Assembly (NCBI GenBank): GCA_963693315.1
Contig: OY856187.1
Coordinates: 75,337,394 to 75,401,393 of the forward strand
Length of the DNA stretch: 64,000 nt
Reading direction: 5' to 3'
From: Diogma glabrata
Taxonomy: Eukaryota > Arthropoda > Insecta > Diptera > Cylindrotomidae
Below are positions 1 through 10,470 of the stretch, piece by piece. The translations under genes and the position numbers were made by a program. Position 1 is the stretch's first letter. Each line of letters starts with the position of its first letter. A model generated the notes under the pieces. It did not search any database, was not told the origin of the DNA, and worked only from the letters and a program-made list of their open reading frames with translations.

Positions 1-1442
1 CGAAAAACTTTTAAGTGGATTGAACAATAACAAAGCCTCAGATCTGGACAACATTGCTCCTGTTATTCTAAAAACATTTTCAAAAGAACTTGCACCAACT
101 CTCACCAAAATATTTTATAAATCCTATAAATCTGGTATTTTTCCATCCTGCTGGAAGTTGGCCAATGTCCAGCCTGTTCCAAAAAAGGAACGAAATGTGA
201 TATTTCAAATTATAGACCAATAGCCTTACTCCCAGTCCCGTCTAAAATATACGAGCAATATGTTAATTCACACATATCCAAATTTTTGGAGGTCAGCCAT
301 TTGATATCTGACAGCCAATACGGTTTTAGAAACAAAAGATCAACAACCGATCTATTGAACTATGTAGCACATCTTTGGAATAGCATACTTGAGAAAGATG
401 GTGAAACGTACGTAATCGCATTAGACATAGCATTTGATCGAATCTGGCATGCCAACTTGATCAACAAGCTCGTTGCGTACGGTTTTCATCCCGCAGTCGT
501 GAAGTTGATTCAAAATTTTCTGTCTAGCCGATATATCTCGGTATCTATAGATGGCTTCTCTTCTGAGTCCAAATTAATTAACGCTGGTGTACCCCAAGGC
601 TCAGTTGTATGTCCCACTTTATTCCTAATTTATATCAACGAACTGTTGAAAATCACCAGTAAACCAATAAATAGTTTTGGAGATGATAGTACACTGCACA
701 AGTCATTCGTCCCCCTATCTTCAAAGGGTAAAATGCATGAACGAATAAATCCCGCCCCGAGAGACGCTGCCATAAATGTAAACGAGGATCTAAAAAAAGT
801 CGATCATATAATGGCCATGGCAAAGAGCGCATCAAGAAAACTCGGCCTCCTCAATAGATGTAAAAAATATTTTACTTCGTATCAATTACTCCACATTTAT
901 AAGTCCTATATTCGTCCCTGTATGGAGTATTGTTGTCAAGTTTGGGGCGCTGCATCTGTTACTATCCTAGCTCTTTTGGACTCTGTTCAAAAGCGTGCTA
1001 TACGAATTGTTGGTGATCGAGATATAACATTAGATCTTGATTCCCTACAACATCGTCGCACTGTTGCTGATCTCGTTGTTTTTTATAAATATCGTCACCA
1101 GCAGTGCTCGGATGAAATCAGGTCCATAATGCCTCAGACGTATGTTTTTCCCCGTTTGACTTGTCAATCGGTTTGTGCAGGTGGTCGGACTGTCGCGATT
1201 ACTCACTGTCATAGTAATAGAATGCAAAGGGATTTCTTTGTACGTACATCGAACAAATGGAATGCTTTGCCCGAATCAATAGTCTCGAGTGCCTTCAATC
1301 CACAAAGATTTAAAAAAAGCGTCCACCTATACCTCAAGACGCATGTTGTTGTGGGACCTGAGTCTTAAAAGGTATCTATGTGTTGTTGTGACACATTTTA
1401 TAATTCCTACTACACAGCACTTTTTATTAAAGAAAAAAAAAA
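1..1442 (+). mobile_element. LINE-A copy 1, 5'-truncated by window edge (Jockey/CR1-like non-LTR retrotransposon)
   Basis: This is the reverse-transcriptase half and 3' UTR of a non-LTR retrotransposon. It has the same family features as the minus-strand copy at 52897-58430. The reading frame ends at 1368. A short 3' UTR follows with the family signature TGTGTTGTTGTGACA at about 1380-1394, and it ends in a run of A near 1433-1442. The left end lies outside the window. LINE-A relatives are also seen at 30925-31268 plus 43114-43480, at 47104-47230 and at 51142-52100. I place it in the Jockey/CR1 group from RT motif style and poly-A tail; a phylogeny would be needed to name the clade. Confidence 0.9.
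20..1368 (+). pseudogene. LINE-A reverse transcriptase (ORF2 C-terminal half), broken
   Basis: The RT domain would copy element RNA at the target site. Visible blocks: NKASDLDNIAPVILK near the start, the fingers motif YRPIALLPVPSKIYE (about 213-257), GFRNKRSTTDLL (313-348), ALDIAFDRIWH (about 418-450), AGVPQGSVVCPTLFLIY (about 583-633) and the catalytic block. Defects: a frameshift between about 200 and 285; a 6-bp loss in the first catalytic block (the intact copy has SKAFDRVWH); FGDD in place of FADD at about 676-687; and an in-frame deletion of roughly 55 residues near 800, joining the thumb directly to the MAMAKSASRKLGLL connection region. The C-terminal part (YKSYIRPCMEYCCQVWG) is intact to the stop at 1366-1368. 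It is not expected to be active. Confidence 0.88.
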
Positions 1443-1446
1443 CTTA

Positions 1447-1530
1447 GAGTAACGTTTCGTTGTCATTGTCGATGTAGTGGGTTGTGAGAAAGGTTCGGGG
1501 TTCAACGCGGACCTTATATGGATTTTTTTA
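1447..1530 (+). repeat. short dispersed repeat, copy 1
   Basis: About 80 bp containing TTGTCATTGTCGATGTAG and GGTTCGGGGTTCAACGCGG is closely matched at 41703-41785. Function unknown. The GGGGTTCAA segment is weakly reminiscent of a pol III B box but no A box was found. Confidence 0.6.
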
Positions 1531-1534
1531 ATAA

Positions 1535-1854
1535 AGTAGGTAAGTAGTTAGGTAAGTAGCTAGGTAAGTAGTTAGGCAAGGTAAGGAGTTAGGTAAGGTA
1601 AGGAGTTAGGTAAGGTAAGGTAAGGAGTTGGGTAAGGTAAGGAGTTAGGTAGGTAGTTAGGTAAGTAATTAGGTAAGGTAAGTAGTTAGGTAAGGCAAGG
1701 AGTTAGGTAAGTAGTTAGGTAAGGTAAGGAGTTAGATAAGTAGTTAGGTTGGTAGTTAGGTAAGGTAAGTAGTTAGGTAAGGTAGGGAGCTAGGTAAGTA
1801 GTTAGGTAAATAGTTAGGTAAGGTAATGAGTTAGATAAGGAGCTAGGTAAGTAG
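1535..1854 (+). repeat. minisatellite of GTTAGGTAAGTA-type units
   Basis: About 320 bp made almost only of interleaved units TTAGGTAAGTAG, TTAGGTAAGG and AAGGAG. Unit length varies (about 10-17 bp) and the order is irregular, as in a decayed minisatellite. One strand holds almost no C. It contains TTAGG pentamers, which equal the common insect telomere unit, but they never run in tandem without the AAGTA/AAGG spacers. Confidence 0.88.
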
Positions 1855-2150
1855 AGATTTTATACAGACAATAATAAATGCTTATGTAATTTATAAGTTT
1901 ATTTACCAAATTTACCAAATTACAGTTCCTTTACTAATTTTTTAGTCTTCTTATGTACATTGAAGTGAATGAATTTGAAAATTTTGTTCCTTTTTTTCTT
2001 CATAAATGCATGGTGTCATGAATGGTGTTAATGGTGAAATGAATGTTGTGAATGAAGAAATGAATTGCACGTGGTATTTATCATTTTAAAATTCATAATA
2101 TTTTTTATCATCGTACTGGTGCTTTAATTCCTGCCTGATATGTTTGTTAA
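1855..2150. other. AT-rich stretch without recognised feature
   Basis: No coding or RNA feature seen. A short run of TGAATGTTGTGAATG-like direct repeats lies around 2010-2065. Confidence 0.4.
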
Positions 2151-2162
2151 ATGTGTCAGATG

Positions 2163-2279
2163 AAGATAGAATTGAGAGATGGTAAATGTAGTAAGTATTT
2201 TCCAAAACCTTTTTCTGAAAATACTAAAGGATCTGTGAATGGTTATCCTTTGTATCGTCGACGTGATAATGGTATGAGT
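2163..2279 (+). pseudogene. Helitron Rep/helicase N-terminal fragment
   Basis: Translating from 2163 gives a 39-residue open stretch with DGKCSKYFPKPFSENT and then NGYPLYRRRDNG. This Cys..FPKPF..NGYP.YRRR pattern is the hallmark of the Helitron-like N-terminal region upstream of the rolling-circle Rep domain. No start codon, no HUH motif and no further coding sequence are left. It is recognised by motif only, but its position next to a Helitron 3' end supports it. Confidence 0.78.
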
Positions 2280-2285
2280 GTGCTT

Positions 2286-2696
2286 CGTGCTTCGCTACGC
2301 TTATAAATAAAGTTTTTGCGTAGACATTTTGTTGAATGAGAAGCAATGATTTCAAAAAGTGGTAATGAGAAATGCTAGCACATAATTTTTAATTTTTCTT
2401 TTTAAGTATATGAATGAAAAATAATCAGAACTCTAGCTGATCAGTTCGCATATATGAAAAATTAGCGATCAAATAAGTTTTCAAGTAAGCTTATTTGATC
2501 TCTAACTTATTTGATCGCTAATTTTTCATATATCCGAACTGATCAGCTAGAGTTCTGATTATTTTTCATTCATATATTTAAAAAGAAAAATTAAAAATTA
2601 TATGCTAGCATTTTTCATTACCACTTTTTGAAATCATTGCTCTACGTCAACAAAATATCTACGCAAAAACTTTATTTATAAGCGTAGCGAAGCACG
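2286..2696. repeat. 191-bp inverted repeat made of two Helitron 3' ends head to head
   Basis: Left arm 2286-2477 and right arm 2506-2696 are nearly perfect reverse complements around a 28-bp spacer. Landmarks are CGTGCTTCGCTACGCTTATA on the left and its complement on the right. The right arm corresponds to the last 180 bp of the Helitron at 53619-56035. The left arm lacks the terminal CCGGG..CTAG, so it is an internal inverted copy rather than a second functional end. Confidence 0.85.
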
Positions 2697-2710
2697 CCGG
2701 GCCTTCCTAG

Positions 2711-3300
2711 TAATAATAAATTTCCTATTCAATTTGTGATTTTTGTTTAGCATAAAAAATAGAATTGTTTATTTTATGTCCTAGGTAGGACAAAATATTA
2801 TAGTTTTGTTGGGACTGCTACCATGACATTGACAACTAGATGCAATACACAGATGACATATTTTTTGTAAAATATACCGAAACAAAAAGTGCGGTTTTAG
2901 TTTAATTTAAAGACAAAATTTTTAGTCCGGTTGGAGAAAATAGTAGATTTTTATACAAGTGGTGAAAACGTCTCTAGGTTAAAATGATTTTAAATAAGAT
3001 TTTAAATAAGAAATTACAGAATTACCGGTGTTTTTACTAAAACTGATACAAAATAATATGTATCAAAGAAAAAGCATTGTATTATTGCTTTCGGCATCGT
3101 GCGAGTTGCGACATTTTTTTTGGTCGAGGGTTAATCGGTATTATTAATTAATACGTAAGTAATAATATTACAAATAAATTAATTTACAAATTAATTGTTT
3201 AAATTTTTTAGAGAGGAAAACCGTTTCACAATAATTTTATCTAGCGTAGTTTATTCCTGTATAAAACTGTGAAATTTTTGTGTCTCGCTAACTGTTTTAA
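2711..3300. other. AT-rich stretch without recognised feature
   Basis: No supported gene or element boundary. Only AT-rich sequence with scattered short A and T runs. Confidence 0.4.
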
Positions 3301-3745
3301 TTCTTTTTCTACTCCTATCACAGTAAATTATCAATTACATCATACTATCCATGACATGTAAATTGATTATTACAAAAAGTGTAACGTAATAAGAAAAAAA
3401 GTGTTACGTAATGTATTTTCATATATATTAACAATTTTAATAAAAAGAAAAATTTTTAATTAAAGGAAAATTTGATTTTTAGAAATTAAATATTTCAATT
3501 CATTTTGACACAGAATAATGCAAAGCCTACCACAATTTGTAAACTATTTGCAATTAATTTATAATTAGTAGTTCTTTTTTTCAAGTAATTATACGCGTTT
3601 GGCCATTAAAACAAAGTCGTAGAAAAAGTATATAACAAACCTCGAGCTGCAAACCTCGCCGCTAGGCGTCTCGTGCGCAGTATTTTCCCTCGCATGTAAA
3701 ATATTATTTACAGCGCTAGGTATGTAATATACTATTGGATCGCTC
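3301..3745 (+). repeat. dispersed repeat R1, copy 1
   Basis: About 445 bp matching the reverse complement of 47628-48095 nearly end to end. Landmarks are TACTCCTATCACAGTAAATT at 3310, TTTTGACACAGAATAATGCA at about 3503 and the GGCGTCTCGTGCGCAGTATT block at about 3665. No coding sequence. It is probably a non-autonomous element; its ends are not fixed here. The downstream inverted-repeat block shares the GAGACGC..GCTAGCG motif. Confidence 0.8.
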
Positions 3746-3949
3746 CGAATAAAACTTCTAATGTATTTTAGTTTTTGAGGATACATAAGAAAATTTTATG
3801 ACATTTCTTTTTCTCGACCAAGTTTCTGCCGATTTAAATAATTCATTGGCTGTTGATATTTTTTTTTCTTAAAAGCGATGACCACCGTGCATTTTTTGAG
3901 TATTTCTCCAACCACATTCCATATGCCTTTTCTATTTGTTGGCAAAGAT

Positions 3950-5160
3950 TCATTAAATTATAGTATATTTCCTACAAGAGATGAAAACATTGTTTTTCTC
4001 GGAGGTAAACATATGTTGACGAGACGCGCTAGCGTCACTATTGGAAAAAGAACCCATTTTCACTATTGGAAAAACAACCCATTTTTACAGGGCAATAAGC
4101 GTGATGAAAAAAAACTTTTCATATGCTATCATAGAAAAATAGTATATTTTCCTACAAGAGATGAAAACATTGTTTTTTTCGTGAGTAAACATTTGTTCAC
4201 GAGACGCGCTAGTATCGAGTGAGGCATGTTTACGAACGAAAAACGTTTTTATCTCGCGTAGGAAATTATGAAGTTAGAAATCGACAACAAAACATTCAAA
4301 ATTCATATTCTATTTTTTCATGGCTACGTTGTTTAATAGTATATTAGGAAACTAGTTTCATAATCGACGATTTTATCGCACGCAATCTGTGCGATAAAAC
4401 GTCTTATGAAACGAGTTTTTTATACTATTTGTTCTATTTTGCATTTTTTGTCTTAAAATTTTAAAAAATGTGTATTTTATTTAAAAATAGTTAATTTGAA
4501 ATTTTGTTATTATTACTAATTATTTTAATGAATTAAAATATTTAACACTAATTTAGATATTCTTATTAATTTTATTTACATAATTATTCGTTTTAATGTT
4601 CACTGACGTTTGTATGACCAATGTGACCAACCTTGAAAGACAAAACTCTGCGTATAGTAATGAAGGTTATTTCGATACGCATTTGGGTATCGAAATGGCT
4701 TTATTTTAGACGCAAAATAGAAAAAATACATTGTAAAATTATATGAAAATCCATAGCAACTATAATTCGTTATTCTTTTTCGCTAGTGAATTGACTTTTC
4801 GCATAGAAAAAATTACCATATGAAAAGTCTATTTTCAACACGCTTAATGCCCAGTGAAGATGGGTTCTTTTTCCACTAGTGTAAAAAGAATAACAAATTG
4901 TAGTTGCTATGGTTTTTCATATAATTTTACAAAGTTTTTTAAGCAACGCAACCATGGAAAAATAGAATGTTATTTGAATGTTATGTTGTCAATTTTAAAT
5001 TTTATAATTTATAGCAAATATCGATTATATATATATTGTCATAGAAAAAATTGCATTTCCTACGCGAGATACAAACGTTTTTCGTTCGTAAACATATCTC
5101 ACTCGACGCTAGCGCGTCTCAAAACAATGTTTTTATCTCTTGTAAGAAAATATACCAATA
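3950..5160. repeat. complex palindromic repeat block
   Basis: Three segments recur as inverted copies: TCCTACAAGAGATGAAAACA (about 3970 and 4151; reverse complement near 5135); CGAACGAAAAACGTTTTTAT (about 4234; reverse complement about 5068-5089); and the ACAAC/AACCCA..GCGTGATG block (about 4036-4122; inverted at about 4817-4880). GAGACGCGCTAGCG occurs at about 4021 and 4201 and inverted at about 5107. The result is a foldback about 1.2 kb long. Open frames at 3878-4222 and 4854-5255 are by-products of this repeat and look non-coding. Confidence 0.72.
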
Positions 5161-7117
5161 TTTTTATATGCATAATTTATAAAACATATTTTTTTATTTG
5201 TGCATATGTTTCTTGCCGATTTTTAATGAACTCGATACACCTTCCCTGGTATTAGTAGATTGCAGCTGTGTTATGCATGAGATGGTCTGACATAACACAA
5301 AAGATATAGATAGACTTTAGTTCATCATTACTCGATTTAATATAAACTAAAATTGAATGAATTGTGTCTCGAACTTTATATACATTTGCAGATTGTATCT
5401 CTTTCTGAGTTATGGAATAGTTTTATAAAAAAATATCATGATATTTAAACGTATTTGAGTATTCGTATAAAATGTTCTCTTAAGAAATCAGGATTTTTGC
5501 AAATTACTAATTACTGTAAAAATAGAACTATTATTTGTCATAAAATTATCTCAGCCATTTTGCAACTAAAATTTTTAAGCGAAGCTTTTTTATCTTTTAA
5601 TAAGTTTGAGAGCAGCTTGAACATCAAACGTACATTTTCATGTATCGTACAGAAGTTGTATAATCTGTTGCGTACATTTAAATTAAATTAAAAAAATTCA
5701 AATTTAGTTGGCGATGTTTTTTATGTAATGAATTATTAAAAAACAAAAATTATTTATTCATTCTAATTTTTCCAAAAATATTAAAATTTCGCATTTTGCT
5801 TTCTCGATTTATATATAAAAAGTTTTATATGACGCCACAAAAAATCTTATTATTATTGTATATTATTTTTCAATTATAATACATGTTTATTAATTATATA
5901 AAAGAAGGAGAAATAAATGTTGCTGTTTTAAGGTGCTTGTTGGAAATAATTATTTTCAAATCTAAAGAATTGATTCTAAAGTGAATCGAAGACTAAAAAT
6001 TATTGGTGATTTTTACTGGTGATTTTGCATTGTAATTTTTGTTATGGACTAGAAAAACTAGATTGTAGAACAATGCATAAAAAAATATTTTGACTTAAAA
6101 GTAATGATGAAAGCTATTAAGAAAATATAATTTGAGAGTGATACATGTAAAGAATATTTTCTGTAAATTTAAACAAGTGACATTAAATGAAGAGAATTTT
6201 CAATGATCAACGAATTTCCATATAAAATATATCAACTAAACTGGAGTCAACTTTTATTTACTCAAAGAAATATATATATACAACAATCTAACTGCTGCTC
6301 AACATTCGGACAAGGATCTATTTTGGCAGCTATAAATCTCCCTATATAAACAAAAGCAATGGATCATGATCTGGTTTAAAATTATAATTCACTAGACTGA
6401 AATGAAATAGATTGGAATAAATTTGGTTTTCTGAGAGCAATAGAATTCAAGCAGTTAAGAGAAACGTTTAAATTTTTCAATTCGAATGCACATTTTGGTT
6501 TGATTAAATAAACTTTTTCAACTCGTAACCCCGGGTAGGAGCTGCTAATGTTAAACAACGGACCAATCTCGGGTCAGTATGGGCGAGCCAAGCCTAGGCT
6601 AGTTAGCTTTGGGCCAGGTCTAGGCCAGTTGTAAATGTCTAGATTGAACCAAGATTCAGTTTATTATATTACGCGTTATTAACCAGTGTAATGCATTGTA
6701 AACATGTACAGTCCATATTATGTTTATCTTTTTTTTCATATATGATGAAGAACAGGTTAAATCAGCAAGGTCTGGAAATGAGGTTTTAATTTTGTAAATT
6801 TAGGTATTGGAATTCTTTGACATCAATAAAAAAAAATTTCTGCGTTTTTAGTTTCTTTTTTTTTAATCCTGTCTTAAGATACAGGGTGACGAAGTACTCT
6901 ATAGTAAAAACTACAGAACTGATTTTAATGTTTTATGGGTAATTCTCCTGAAAAGGCAAATTTTATGTCTTTTTAACAAAACGTCTGTTTGTTTAGATTT
7001 TTCTCAAATATTTTGCATTTATATTGGTCATAATAATAGGCTAATTACACCAAGATACTTTAGTATATAATTGAAAATAAATTTAGTGATTTTTTCTTTA
7101 TCACAATATGTCAAACC
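5161..7117. other. gene-free AT-rich DNA
   Basis: No supported gene. The 5455-5691 open frame has no recognisable domain and AT-biased composition. A comparatively GC-rich patch at about 6528-6640 contains CCAAGCCTAGGCTAG and GGGCCAGGTCTAGGCCAG, which hint at a decayed element end, but no partner was found. Confidence 0.4.
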
Positions 7118-8069
7118 TCACCTCCGTGACCTATCCCTACCCCTATGTTGTCATACACTTTCTTTTTTTATTCATTTATATTTAAAAAATATTTTCTATA
7201 CTTTATAATCCTGAAATTTTACATATTATAAATTAGTTATTTAAAACATAGTTCTCTTTAAATTTTGAAATAAACAACTAATACCCCAGCAAAAAGTTTT
7301 TTCTTCAGTACTTTTCTCACCTTCGTGAATATATAAAAAATGTTGCTACAAACTGCCACTAGATGGTAGTGATGTCATGAGCACCTGGTATCCTGAGATA
7401 CCAGGTGCTCATGGCCACCACTGTTAGCCATTTTGTTTTAGTGAGCAAAGCAAATTGGTAAAAAATAGCTGGTATGAGTTTTGATTAAAGTTCATTGTGA
7501 AATCCATGAATGGTAATACATAATCCTCACCTCCGTGAAACTCCAAAACAGGTAAGGATATATTCAAGTAATAATTTTAATATTATATTCACTTTTGTTG
7601 AAGTGAATATTGATTAATATTAAATTTGAAGTTTTAGAATTCTATCACATTTGGCGTAAAATGTTGTGTAAATATAATATTTTTCACCTCCGTGCATGAT
7701 TTCACAACTTATTGTTCACGGAGGTGAGACTAAATTATGGAGGTGATAATTAAGATATTAATTATGATTTTTATAGTGAAAGAAGTCTAGTTCTTCTGCA
7801 ATATTACGCCCCATTTGTTGAAAAAGTAGTCTATATATGTCAGTTTTATAATACATAACCTATGTTCATTACTGTCAGTTATATTCAAAATTTTTTATAT
7901 TCTTACTAAAAAAAGGTATGTTGTAATAAAGTTATGTTGTATCTTCTAAGATATTGTAATAAAGTTAAATATTTGTAATTTTTATATGCTAATTATTATT
8001 TTATTTCTACTTTAATAGATATTTTCTGTGAAATTTATCACCTCCGTGAATTCTATCTCACCTCTGTTA
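7118..8069. repeat. cluster of eight TCACCTCCGTGA-like 12-mers
   Basis: Copies: 7118-7129 (exact), 7317-7328 (one change), 7527-7538 (exact), 7684-7695 (one change), 7716-7727 (exact, opposite strand), 7735-7746 (opposite strand, two changes), 8038-8049 (exact) and 8058-8069 (two changes). The unit is an imperfect palindrome, TCAC-CTCC-GTGA. The DNA between copies is unique and AT-rich, so this is not a simple tandem repeat. A protein-binding array or remnants of subterminal transposon motifs are both possible. Confidence 0.7.
7377..7412. repeat. perfect 16-bp-stem hairpin with CTGA loop
   Basis: ATGAGCACCTGGTATC (7377-7392), loop CTGA, then the exact reverse complement (7397-7412). It lies inside the TCACCTCCGTGA cluster. 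CCACTAGATGG stands just upstream (7357-7367). Confidence 0.9.
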
Positions 8070-8626
8070 ACATAAAATTTTAAAATTCCTAATTTATATG
8101 CAGAATAATTTTTTTTAAAAGTTACCATAAATGAAGCTGAATTGCCTTATGTAAGTACAATGTAAATATATAAATAAATTAAGAAAAAACATTAATTAAT
8201 TTCTGATGAAAAACGTGTTTCTAGACAGAGTTGTGAAAACTTGACCATTTTTGATTTTCCTGAAACTTGGCATATAAGTAGTATGGACAAAATAAAAAAT
8301 ACAACTTATTTTAAAATTTTTTTAAAGTGCATAGTTTGAGCACATAGGGCACCCCAACATGCATGAAAACTGAAAATACTGCCAATCGGATGTAAATTTG
8401 AAATTAAATTGCTCAAAAACGGCTGTACCGATTTCATCAAACTTTTCTTTGTTTGATAGATTATTAGTTAGTCGTTTAAAAAAAAATTTATTTATTGTTT
8501 TTATAATTAATTTTGAAATTAAAATATTAAAAAAACTTTTTTAAAGATAGCGCTTCGGTCGAAGATCAATTGGAATTTAATTAATTTTTTTTCTGAAAAT
8601 AGTTCTTTCCTTACTCTAAAACATAT

Positions 8627-9183
8627 TGCAACGACTCTTCGCAGGTTCTTTTCGATTATTGAGCAAATACGACAGTAAAAAGACAGATCTTTAGTTAACA
8701 AAATCTCAAACTTTATTTATCAACCAGTTACAGCAACTTCCGATTTTAATTACAATTAATTCCGCCACTATTTGCAATAATATTCGGAATCGTAAAATAT
8801 GTATTTACTATTCCACTAGGTTCAAATTCTTTCACTATTAGTACCCAGGCTCAAGTACCACCGATTATTCCTTATACTTGCGAATATTTATAAACACTTT
8901 TTAATTGCAAAATTAAAACTGATCATCTGATATTTTGTTCGCTTATTTATATAACAGAAACAAATAAGCAGAAACTTCTACTACTCAGTTTTTGTTTCTA
9001 GAAACAATAGGCCACACCTCTTTTTAATTCATTAATGTAAACATTTGTATAACAAATTTAATTTAAATTAATTTATGCAAATTGTATTTGTTAAAGGGAG
9101 TTAACTTTTAATTCATCCTTGCAGAATGTATTGGTTATTTATAAGTAAATTAAATTAACCCATTCTGGACGAAGTTTATTACA
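8627..9183 (-). repeat. 3' LTR of the Gypsy element
   Basis: 557 bp, reading TGTAATAAACTTCGTCCAGA at its start on the minus strand and ending CGTTGCA. It matches 12002-12599 closely but lacks about 41 bp present there around 12138-12190. The small number of differences suggests a fairly young insertion relative to the surrounding elements. Confidence 0.92.
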
Positions 9184-9194
9184 TTGCCCTCCAT

Positions 9195-10343
9195 TTAGTT
9201 TTGTTCGTCCCGAACAATATCAGCTATCGCATTGGTACTGTTACCTTGGTACGGTGCCAACCTTTGCAGATGTATCACTTTCATCTTGGTACGGGGTCCC
9301 CTTTGGATGCGGTAGATAACATCATTAATTCGTTTGATTATTTTATATGGACCTTCCCAATCTGGCTGCAGCTTGGGTTATCTTCCCTTAGTTCTCCTGG
9401 GGTTGTAACACCATACCAAGTCTCCTTCTTGAAAACCGCCACTATTTGCATTTATGTCGTACCTGGTTTTCATTTTGTCACTGGCAATCTTAATGTGGTC
9501 CCGAACCTGTTGATGGATTTTATTCATATTCTCCTTTAGTTGTCCCACATAATCTGTTTTTGTAGATACCAGACCTCCAGGGATGCCGAACTCAATGTTA
9601 CTAGGAAGATGTAGTTCTCTTCCGAACATGATATTCGCTGGCGTTTCACATGTCGTATCGTGCACTGCGCTACGATAGGCCATCAAGAATAACGGAAAAT
9701 CCTTATCCCAATTTCTATGGTTGGCTTCCACTACCTTCAAAAAATGTTCTTCCATGGTTCGGTTGAATCGTTCTACCATGCCATCCGATTGTGGGTTCAT
9801 AGGTGTAGTTCGTGTTTTTCTAATGTCGAGTGTTCTGCACAGCTCTTTCATCAATTGAGATTCGAAATTCCTTCCCTGGTCCGTATGCAACTCGAGCGGT
9901 GTTCCATATCTGCAAATCCATTCGTTGACTAATGTTTCAGCGACCGTAACTGCTTCCTGGTTCGGTATTACATAAGCTTCCGGCCATTTTGTAAAGTAAT
10001 CAATGACCACCATGATGTATTTGTTACCTTTTGTAGTTTCCGGAAATGGCCCCGCGATGTCTATAGCAATTCTCTCCATTGGGGCACCTACATTGTACTG
10101 TTGCATCTCTCCTCGAGTTCTAGTTTTTGGTCCTTTGCTCGCTGCACAAGTATCGCATCGCCGACACCATTGCTCCACGTCTGTTCGATACCTTACCCAA
10201 TAAAACCTCTCCCTTACTTTAGCTAGGGTTTTATTGACTCCCAGGTGTCCTCCAGAAATACTTCCATGCAGCTTTCCCAGTACCTCTTCCACTCGACTTG
10301 ATGGCAACACCAGTTGTTCTAACACTTTCTTTCCATTAGCAGA
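9195..10343 (-). pseudogene. Gypsy integrase (pol C-terminal part)
   Basis: Integrase inserts the cDNA. Reading down from 10325: H2C2 zinc finger (H..GGHLGVNKTL..CRRCDTCAASKG), then the RNase H-fold core with the first catalytic Asp in RIAIDIAGPFPET, the second in LHTDQGRNFES and the catalytic Glu in DGMVERFNRTMEEH. The C-terminal region continues past a premature TAA at about 9375-9377 in the same frame (PDWEGPYKIIKRIND..HLQRLAPY) to a stop ending at 9195. A one-base frameshift near 10350 separates it from the upstream linker. All DDE residues are present, but the stop and frameshift make it a pseudogene. Confidence 0.93.
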
Positions 10344-10470
10344 CTCCCCATTTTCTTTTTAGTATCCCGTTATCCATCAATAGTGAGTCCCATTGCGCCC
10401 AGTAGCATTTCACTTCCGTACTTAAAGGTGCTACCTCTTTCCACTCCGGTCGCCTTCCCTCGGTTTTCCA

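Larger units (their letters stand above)
2163..2710 (+). mobile_element. Helitron remnant (Rep N-terminal fragment plus 3' end)
   Basis: A short Helitron Rep reading-frame fragment (2163-2279) is followed by an inverted repeat whose right end matches the 3' terminus of the Helitron at 53619-56035: AAGCACGCCGGG, then TCCTAG. The terminal CTAG is at 2707-2710, followed by T, as expected for Helitron ends inserted between A and T. No 5' TC end is recognised, so most of the element is deleted. Confidence 0.75.

Noticed and set aside
1535..1854. Telomere array, because of TTAGG pentamers
   Set aside because: The pentamers are always separated by TAAGTAG or TAAGGAG units and never form (TTAGG)n; better called a minisatellite.
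1535..1854. CRISPR-like array
   Set aside because: No constant repeat-spacer structure; the 'spacers' are variants of the same unit and the context is eukaryotic.
3878..5255. Two open frames of 114 and 133 codons as genes
   Set aside because: They lie in a self-complementary repeat, repeat within themselves and have no domain or codon bias.
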